Shown in pieces: positions 58,797 to 64,000 of a DNA stretch of 64,000 nucleotides. A program made the position numbers and the translations under genes. The notes under the pieces are model-generated. The model was not told the DNA's origin. It did no database searches and saw only the letters and a program-made list of their open reading frames with translations. The stretch's first letter is position 1. The number at the start of each line of letters is the position of its first letter. This stretch comes from JAKQEM01 sp964391185. Its GTDB lineage: Bacteria > Patescibacteriota > Gracilibacteria > Peribacterales > Peribacteraceae. Location of the stretch: contig CAYMIX010000004.1 in assembly GCA_964391185.1 (NCBI GenBank), positions 89,199 through 153,198 of the forward strand, given 5' to 3'.

Positions 58797-61691
58797 ATGG
58801 CTGGACCTGAGAAGCCATCCGCCGGTTCTGAAAAGACCGAGGGTTCTCCTGAATCCAAGGAGCATGTCCTTGGTAATTCACTGGATGGACTCGCAAAAAT
58901 CGCAGGTCCAGTGCAACCACCATTGCCACAGAGGCCTTCTCAAAAGGATTTAGAAGAAGAGGAAAGAAAATTGACGAGCGATAATGTTGTCGAGAGTTTT
59001 TCTGAGCAGTTCCGCGTTGGTGAGATTCAACATAGGCGCAACGCTTTGCAGCGCGAAGGCACAATTCGAATTTCTAAAAATCCCTCTGAAGATGATCGCA
59101 AAGAATTGATAATAGTGAACCAAGCAGCGACATATCATGAGTATTTCCCAGCGATTGTCCACGACACAGTCGATTTGATGCGCCGATACGAACAAGCGCG
59201 TGCGCAGTCGCCGGTAGTTCCGCCAGAATTGGTAAAAGGAGAAGCACAATCAAAGTTGTATCTGAAGGAGCTTACAAGTGCATTGAGAGAGCGAGTCGCA
59301 TTTGCAAATGTGTTGCTGATCGATAATAAGCTTGCACGTAATGTTCCAGAGTCAGCAAAGTTGCTACAGATGCGAGAAAAATATCTTGTATCTTCAGATT
59401 TAGGTGAAAATAGTAGAAACGCACTTACAAACAGCAATTTTGATGTGAAGTGGCGCCAAGGTAATGCATTAAATCAACGCATGATCGATATTCTTTCAGG
59501 CTCTGCAAAAATTCCAGGTGTTGATGAAGGATTTTTGCCGCAGCGCTTGTATATTGATTTGCTTAAATTTCAGTATGAAGAATCACTCAAAGAAGAACGA
59601 AAAGTTACAAAGGATGTGAAGCTTGGTCAGGCGGTGCGTCGTAAGGATCAGCTTGAACGCCAAAATGCTTTAGCAAAAGAGAAGAAAGCAAATCCATTAA
59701 CTCCCGAAGAAGGACAAGAGTATGAACGATTGCAGCGGCAGATTGGGGATCGAAATGAATATCTCGAAAAGCTATCCGAAAGGCGTAAGGCAATTGTGCA
59801 GGATATTTTAAGTATGACGAATAAATTGGGAACGGATCAGATGAACCGCGCAGAACTTTCTACTATTCAGAATGAATTTGGAAACACGTTTGATTTTGCG
59901 GGTGTGTCGGCACCAAATCCCGACAGAACACCAAAAGATATTCGCGAAAAAATGTCTGAGCATATGAAAGTTCGTAGTGAGTTTCATCTCACAAGAATGG
60001 ATGCATATCTTGGCAGAATTGAAGGTGATGTGCTGAAGAGTGGGCTGAAAGAGTGGGCTGAAGATATTTCGAATAAAAAAGGACGTGAAGTCGTTCGCAG
60101 AACAAATGAGGCACTCACAAAAATAGTTACACTGATTATTCCTGAATCATTTGGACTGAAGGATCACGTGCGCGAACAGCTCACAGGACCGTTGAATGAG
60201 GCATTAGGTTGGCCGCCAGGGAAACGTGAATGGGAAGAATTAACGCCCGAAGAGCAGCAAAAAGTTTTGGATAAATCTAAGAGTGTGTTAGATGCGATTA
60301 AAGCTTTCGATCAAAGCAAAATTCAAAACATGCATTCTACGATCTCATTAGTAAAAAGCATGCCTGAAGCATCGAATTATGCTGGCCAAGAAGTAAAGGA
60401 GCCACTTCCTACAGATCGGATTACTTCGGAGAATCGTGATGAATTGATCAATCAATATGGTGGAGCGACCGTCTACATGATGCTGTTTAAGCAAATGGAT
60501 GAAGATTGGGGAAGTGTCGAAGGAAAATCAGGATTCATGGGTGAATATGCAACATTCCTCGGTGCGGTGAATGAAAATATTGATGTTCACTTGGATGTCG
60601 GAGAGGCATTGTTCCATTTGCAGAATACGTATGATGACATGAAGAAGTATTTGATCTATGCAGCCGTTGCTGCTTTTGGAGCGGGAGTGCTAGTAACGCT
60701 TGGTGCTATGAAGTTGGCCCGCCCAATGGCTCGTGCTGGATTGAATACATTGCGCTGGGGAACAAAAAAATCTTTTGAAGCAGCGAATGCAACACGAAAA
60801 GTTGTAGGTGAGACCGCTCGAAAGTTGTGGAATTTGCGCAATGCAAAGCCTGGTGTTGGTGCAGGATCTGCAGCTCAAGCAGGAGAAAAAGTTGCAGAGA
60901 CAGCTACTAAAGGAGGTGCAAGAGCTGCAGAAAAAGCAGCAGAAGGTGGAGCTCGTTCTACCATTGGTAAGCGTTTAGTTGGTCCTGCAATGATCATTCT
61001 TTCTGCAATTGATTTGCGTCGTGTGATGATGCGAGACTCTCGCTTAGAAGAACTCAAGAAAGCAGATGCTATACAAGCAGCAATTGAGTTAATGGAATTA
61101 CAAGGAAATAAAAAAGCTCTTCGATACGGACAAGAGCTTGGGTATTTACATAATCGTCAGGAAGCGATGCTTATACATGAAAATGCTCAGAATGTTCTTC
61201 ATGAGCTAGAAAAACAATATCCTTCTTCATCGAAACAGAATCCTCCAGAAGTTGAACTGCTCAAAAAGCGTTGCGAAGCAATTTCTGCTGCCGCTCGGAA
61301 GCAAGAAGCAGATCTTGAAAAACGGTTTCCAATTACTGATTATTTAATGACAGATCCTCAGAGGGATATAGGAAACGTCGGAGTAAATATTCGCGATATC
61401 GATCAGGCTCGTGCTCGTGGAATGCAGTATGAGGAAGAGAGGGCAGAAGCACATCGCAAAAAGATGCCATTACAATTATCTGATCTTAAATCTAAGAAGC
61501 GCGTTGATGCCGACCTGCTAAAACCAAAGCCTTCAAGCGGTAAGCCATTAATGACACCTGAAGAGTTCGAAAAATGGTTGAAAGAAGCAGATAAGAAGAG
61601 GTCGAAAGACCTGACTGTTTTCCGCGATTTACAGCTCGCCCATGAAGAATTGCTTGAAGATGCAGGCACTTTCTTTGATAAACAGCCCTAA
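58797..61691 (+). CDS. very large uncharacterised protein (964 residues), membrane-anchored
   Basis: No family recognised. Residues 1-610 are charged and helical with coiled-coil stretches (EESLKEERKVTKDVKLGQAV, QRQIGDRNEYLEKLSERRKA). Near 620-640 a helix YLIYAAVAAFGAGVLVTLGA, then an Ala/Gly/Lys-rich hinge (KAAEGGARSTIGKRL) and a second short hydrophobic span VGPAMIILSAIDL. The C-terminal 240 residues are again charged and helical. Last gene of the csaB operon. Resembles the protein at 33795 in size and style, but no shared motif was found by eye. Confidence 0.7.
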   Translation: MAGPEKPSAGSEKTEGSPESKEHVLGNSLDGLAKIAGPVQPPLPQRPSQKDLEEEERKLTSDNVVESFSEQFRVGEIQHRRNALQREGTIRISKNPSEDDRKELIIVNQAATYHEYFPAIVHDTVDLMRRYEQARAQSPVVPPELVKGEAQSKLYLKELTSALRERVAFANVLLIDNKLARNVPESAKLLQMREKYLVSSDLGENSRNALTNSNFDVKWRQGNALNQRMIDILSGSAKIPGVDEGFLPQRLYIDLLKFQYEESLKEERKVTKDVKLGQAVRRKDQLERQNALAKEKKANPLTPEEGQEYERLQRQIGDRNEYLEKLSERRKAIVQDILSMTNKLGTDQMNRAELSTIQNEFGNTFDFAGVSAPNPDRTPKDIREKMSEHMKVRSEFHLTRMDAYLGRIEGDVLKSGLKEWAEDISNKKGREVVRRTNEALTKIVTLIIPESFGLKDHVREQLTGPLNEALGWPPGKREWEELTPEEQQKVLDKSKSVLDAIKAFDQSKIQNMHSTISLVKSMPEASNYAGQEVKEPLPTDRITSENRDELINQYGGATVYMMLFKQMDEDWGSVEGKSGFMGEYATFLGAVNENIDVHLDVGEALFHLQNTYDDMKKYLIYAAVAAFGAGVLVTLGAMKLARPMARAGLNTLRWGTKKSFEAANATRKVVGETARKLWNLRNAKPGVGAGSAAQAGEKVAETATKGGARAAEKAAEGGARSTIGKRLVGPAMIILSAIDLRRVMMRDSRLEELKKADAIQAAIELMELQGNKKALRYGQELGYLHNRQEAMLIHENAQNVLHELEKQYPSSSKQNPPEVELLKKRCEAISAAARKQEADLEKRFPITDYLMTDPQRDIGNVGVNIRDIDQARARGMQYEEERAEAHRKKMPLQLSDLKSKKRVDADLLKPKPSSGKPLMTPEEFEKWLKEADKKRSKDLTVFRDLQLAHEELLEDAGTFFDKQP

Positions 61692-61753
61692 TAGCGAGCT
61701 TTATTGATTCTGATCTGGTTTTTTGGCCTAAAGATCTTTAGCATAGGCCGGAC

Positions 61754-61774
61754 ATGGATATTCGCAATTTCTGC
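61754..61774 (+). pseudogene. 5' remnant of a second lepA copy
   Basis: ATG and six codons reading MDIRNFC, the normal start of LepA, 50 bases before the intact lepA, which begins MEIRNFC with different codons for three of these residues. The frame continues to a stop at 61811-61813, overlapping the intact lepA start. A hairpin GGCCTA/TAGGCC (61725-61749) precedes it. Confidence 0.75.
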
Positions 61775-61792
61775 CCTTCGAGTGCCTCAGGA
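61775..61792. repeat. left junction repeat of the lepA replacement
   Basis: CCTTCGAGTGCCTCAGGA directly after the MDIRNFC remnant. Its ends CCTTCG and CTCAGGA recur inverted at 63635-63653, on the other side of lepA. Confidence 0.65.
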
Positions 61793-61803
61793 CAAAAAAT
61801 ATT

Positions 61804-63618
61804 ATGGAAATAAGGAATTTCTGCATCATCGCGCATATTGATCACGGCAAGTCGACCTTATCTGATCGAATGATCGAGCTCACAGGAACGTTACAAAAGC
61901 GTGAGATGAAAGCACAGACCTTGGACATGATGGAATTGGAGCGTGAGCGTGGTATTACCATCAAGCTGACGCCAGTTCGTATGAACTACAAAGGCGTGCA
62001 ATTTAATTTGATTGATACGCCAGGCCACACTGATTTCCGTTACGAAGTGAGCCGATCTCTCGCTGCATGCGAAGGTGCGATTTTGTTGGTGGATGCATCG
62101 CAAGGAATCCAAGCGCAAACAATTGCCGTGCTGATGATGGCACTAGAACATGACCTCACGATTATTCCGGTTCTCAATAAGCTCGATCTCCCCGCTGCAG
62201 ACCCGGACCGTGTGAGTGAAGAAGTGGTAAAACTTCTCGGCTGCAAGAAAGAAGAAATTCTCAGAGTTTCTGCCAAAGAGGGCAGGGGAGTAGACGAAGT
62301 ATTGCAAGCAGTTGTCGATAGAATTCCCGCTCCAACAAGGCCAAAAGTCGAAGGTAATACGCGAGCACTCATCTTCGATGCGAACGTTGATCCGTATCGC
62401 GGAGTGGTTGCGTATGTTCGTGTGATGGAAGGAAAACTCAAGAAAGGAATGAATGCGCACTTCCTTGGAACGCAGACACCATTTATTTTGAATGAAGTTG
62501 GATACTTTTCACCGAAGTATGTAGCAGATGATGTTTTGGATGAAGGGCAGATTGGGTATGTAGTCACAGGACTCAAAGATGTTCGTCAGGTGCGCGTGGG
62601 TGACACGATCGCATCGTCTCCTACGTTGCAGCAATTACCTGGATATAAACAAGTTCAGCCGATGGTGTTCGCAGGATTGTATCCCAGCGAAGCAGATCAA
62701 TATCCAGATTTGCGCGAGGCATTGGAGAAGTTATCTTTGAATGATGCAGCGTTGTCGATGGAGCACGAGCGCAACGCAGCTCTGGGAAATGGCTTCCGCT
62801 GCGGCTTTTTGGGGCTTCTTCACTTGGATATCGTCCAGGAACGTCTCGAGCGAGAATATAATTGCGATCTCATCGTGACTGCGCCAAGTGTGCGATACGA
62901 AGTAAAACTAAGCGTCAAACAAGTTGCATCCGTCGTGCGTGCGAGCTTAATAAAAACTGACGAGCCAGACACGGCGGCTATTAGCAATCCTGCAGATTTT
63001 CCAGATCCTGCATACATTGAAGAAGTGCGTGAACCATGGGTTGAGTTGGAAATTGTGTGTCGTGCCGAAGATGTCGGCACCGTTATGAAACTTATCCAGG
63101 AGCGGCGCGGTGTGTACAAAGTATTGGAATATTTGGATGCAGGACGTTGTTTGCTCAAGTTTGATGTTCCATTGCAAGCAATCGTGTTGGACTTCTTTGA
63201 TAAACTAAAATCCAGCACCGAAGGTTATGGTTCTATGAGCTATGAACCACTTGGTTACAAAGCAGGTGACTTGGTGAAGCTGCAAATTCTCCTGATGGGA
63301 GAGCCAGCAGATGCACTTTCTACCATCGTGCACCGCAGCGAAGCGCATGCAGTTGGAGATATTGTGTGTAAGAAGCTCAAGGAAGTAATTCCTAAAGCTC
63401 AGTTCGAAATTGCGATTCAGGCTGCCATTGGCGGAAAAGTCGTTGCTCGTGAAACGCTTGGAGCTATGCGCAAAGATGTGACGGGATATTTGTATGGTGG
63501 TGACGTCTCACGCAAAAATAAACTTCTGGATAAACAGAAAAAAGGTAAGAAACGTATGAAACAAATGGGAAAGGTAACGTTAACTCAAGAAGCTTTCCTG
63601 AGTGTTCTGAAACGCTAA
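61804..63618 (+). CDS. lepA: elongation factor 4
   Basis: 604 residues, full length. Ribosome-binding GTPase that back-translocates stalled ribosomes. G1 IAHIDHGKSTLSDRM near 9-23, G3 DTPGHTDF, G4 LNKLDLPAADPDR, EF-G-like domains, and the LepA C-terminal domain with VTGYLYGGDVSRKNKLLDKQ then KKGKKRM. It lies between seven 5' codons and fourteen 3' codons of another lepA, with inverted repeats at both junctions, so this allele appears to have replaced a resident one. No Shine-Dalgarno; overlaps the end of the remnant reading frame. Confidence 0.97.
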   Translation: MEIRNFCIIAHIDHGKSTLSDRMIELTGTLQKREMKAQTLDMMELERERGITIKLTPVRMNYKGVQFNLIDTPGHTDFRYEVSRSLAACEGAILLVDASQGIQAQTIAVLMMALEHDLTIIPVLNKLDLPAADPDRVSEEVVKLLGCKKEEILRVSAKEGRGVDEVLQAVVDRIPAPTRPKVEGNTRALIFDANVDPYRGVVAYVRVMEGKLKKGMNAHFLGTQTPFILNEVGYFSPKYVADDVLDEGQIGYVVTGLKDVRQVRVGDTIASSPTLQQLPGYKQVQPMVFAGLYPSEADQYPDLREALEKLSLNDAALSMEHERNAALGNGFRCGFLGLLHLDIVQERLEREYNCDLIVTAPSVRYEVKLSVKQVASVVRASLIKTDEPDTAAISNPADFPDPAYIEEVREPWVELEIVCRAEDVGTVMKLIQERRGVYKVLEYLDAGRCLLKFDVPLQAIVLDFFDKLKSSTEGYGSMSYEPLGYKAGDLVKLQILLMGEPADALSTIVHRSEAHAVGDIVCKKLKEVIPKAQFEIAIQAAIGGKVVARETLGAMRKDVTGYLYGGDVSRKNKLLDKQKKGKKRMKQMGKVTLTQEAFLSVLKR

Positions 63619-63634
63619 TAAACTTACCATGTTA

Positions 63635-63653
63635 TCCTGAGCGTGGCCGAAGG
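63635..63653. repeat. right junction repeat of the lepA replacement
   Basis: TCCTGAGCGTGGCCGAAGG; reverse complement begins CCTTCG and ends CTCAGGA like the left junction, with a different centre. It ends exactly where the lepA 3' remnant begins. Confidence 0.65.
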
Positions 63654-63698
63654 GTGACGCTGACGCAGGAGGCGTTTTTGAGCGTGCTAAAGCGGTAA
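63654..63698 (+). pseudogene. 3' remnant of a second lepA copy
   Basis: Fourteen codons plus TAA encode VTLTQEAFLSVLKR, identical to the C-terminus of the intact LepA. Thirteen of the fourteen codons differ synonymously from the intact gene; only one ACG is the same. It lies 36 bases after the lepA stop and is not linked to any upstream open frame. Confidence 0.85.
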
Positions 63699-63764
63699 TT
63701 GACATAAATAGAAATGACATTTAAAATCAATTACTCCATTTTCATTTTTCTTTGAAGATGGAAC

Positions 63765-63911
63765 GGGGGTGTAGCTCAGCTTGGTAGAGCACCCGGACTC
63801 GTCTCGAGAGTGACATTGATTGTTTCCTAAGGTCCCTAGATCTTGGGATCTCACAATCATTATTGCTTAAAAGACCCCGGGAGGTCGGCGGTTCAAATCC
63901 GTTCACCTCCG
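63765..63911 (+). tRNA. tRNA gene interrupted in the anticodon arm (identity uncertain)
   Basis: Acceptor GGGGGTG pairs with CACCTCC (one G-T), then G73 and no CCA. D-arm GCTC...GAGC and T-arm GGCGG-TTCAAAT-CCGTT are normal. Anticodon stem halves CCCGG (63792-63796) and CCGGG (63877-63881) pair perfectly but are 80 bases apart instead of 7. The extra sequence folds: GTCT/AGAC next to the stem, then TGATTGT/ACAATCA and AGGTCCC/GGGATCT. Looks like a short intron; a 7-base loop with U33 cannot be assembled unambiguously, so the anticodon is not assigned. Confidence 0.55.
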
Positions 63912-63916
63912 CTTCG

Positions 63917-63950
63917 CACTCTCTTGGTTCTACCAAGAGGGTGTCTTTTT
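63917..63950 (+). terminator. rho-independent terminator after the tRNA
   Basis: CACTCTCTTGG (63917-63927) pairs with CCAAGAGGGTG (63933-63943, one G-T), followed by TCTTTTT. Confidence 0.88.
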
Positions 63951-63955
63951 AACCT

Positions 63956-63978
63956 AAAAACCCCCGGCGTAGCCGGGG
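63956..63978 (-). terminator. terminator of a leftward gene beyond the right edge
   Basis: On the minus strand CCCCGGC-TAC-GCCGGGG is followed by GTTTTT. The gene it ends lies outside the window. Confidence 0.75.
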
Positions 63979-64000
63979 TGTACGTTTGAAGGCGACGCCG

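Noticed and set aside
1..64000. UGA recoded as glycine (as in Gracilibacteria/Absconditabacteria)
   Set aside because: recF, the alpha/beta hydrolase and the membrane protein before lgt end at UGA at family length, and no gene needs UGA read through.
1..64000. CRISPR array, rRNA operon, tmRNA, RNase P RNA
   Set aside because: No evenly spaced direct repeats and no rRNA, tmRNA or RNase P core sequences were seen on either strand.

Overview
The window is a gene-dense bacterial chromosome segment, about half G+C, using the standard genetic code: several genes end at UGA at the length expected for their family. Its style suggests a member of the Candidate Phyla Radiation (Patescibacteria), possibly the Peribacteria/Peregrinibacteria side. 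Reasons are single-domain versions of usually larger enzymes (a riboflavin kinase without FAD synthetase, a 5' nuclease without polymerase, a threonyl-tRNA synthetase without TGS domain), very large proteins of no recognised family, a two-helix pilin-like protein and a VirB6/TrbL-like protein, and many genes with no Shine-Dalgarno whose -10 box lies 6 to 10 bases from the start codon. The phylum is an inference from style, not a measured placement.

Layout. 1-9836: a MurD/MurL pair for the peptidoglycan peptide, tRNA-Leu, trxB, a bL33-like protein, a NUDIX hydrolase, an EamA transporter, recF and ruvC overlapping tail to tail, a secreted protein and an alpha/beta hydrolase. 9843-15807: a putative integrative element at the 3' end of tRNA-Ile, carrying a PEP-synthase-like phosphotransferase coupled to a SEC-C protein, a phage-type HTH protein and a large serine recombinase. 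15997-24980: secreted Ser-rich protein, prs, a PRC-barrel protein, the pilin-like protein, tsaD, two glycosyltransferases, a membrane protein and lgt. 25002-37252: rnhB, a 60-residue membrane protein, murE, riboflavin kinase, a half glycosyltransferase, 5' nuclease, ftsA-ftsZ, dut, a 922-residue protein and tRNA-Val. 37499-48084: comF, rseP-dnaA, thrS behind a threonine-codon attenuator, a second Lgt-like protein, corA-like, enolase, tRNA-Pro. 48160-63978: second 60-residue membrane protein, NrnA-like phosphoesterase, infB, the VirB6-like operon, a winged-helix regulator, L19, a pyruvyltransferase operon ending in a 964-residue protein, lepA, and an interrupted tRNA gene.

How the parts work together. 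The core is cell-wall synthesis (MurD, MurL, MurE, FtsA, FtsZ, Lgt), DNA replication and repair (DnaA, RecF, RuvC, RNase HII, 5' nuclease, dUTPase) and translation (IF2, EF4, ThrRS, L19, TsaD, five tRNA genes). The strongest unusual items are the thrS leader, which contains all four segments of a classical ribosome-stalling attenuator, and lepA, which sits inside the two surviving ends of another lepA copy with inverted repeats at both junctions. A dispersed palindromic repeat occurs in several intergenic regions, lies in frame inside murL, and supplies the last codons of rnhB.
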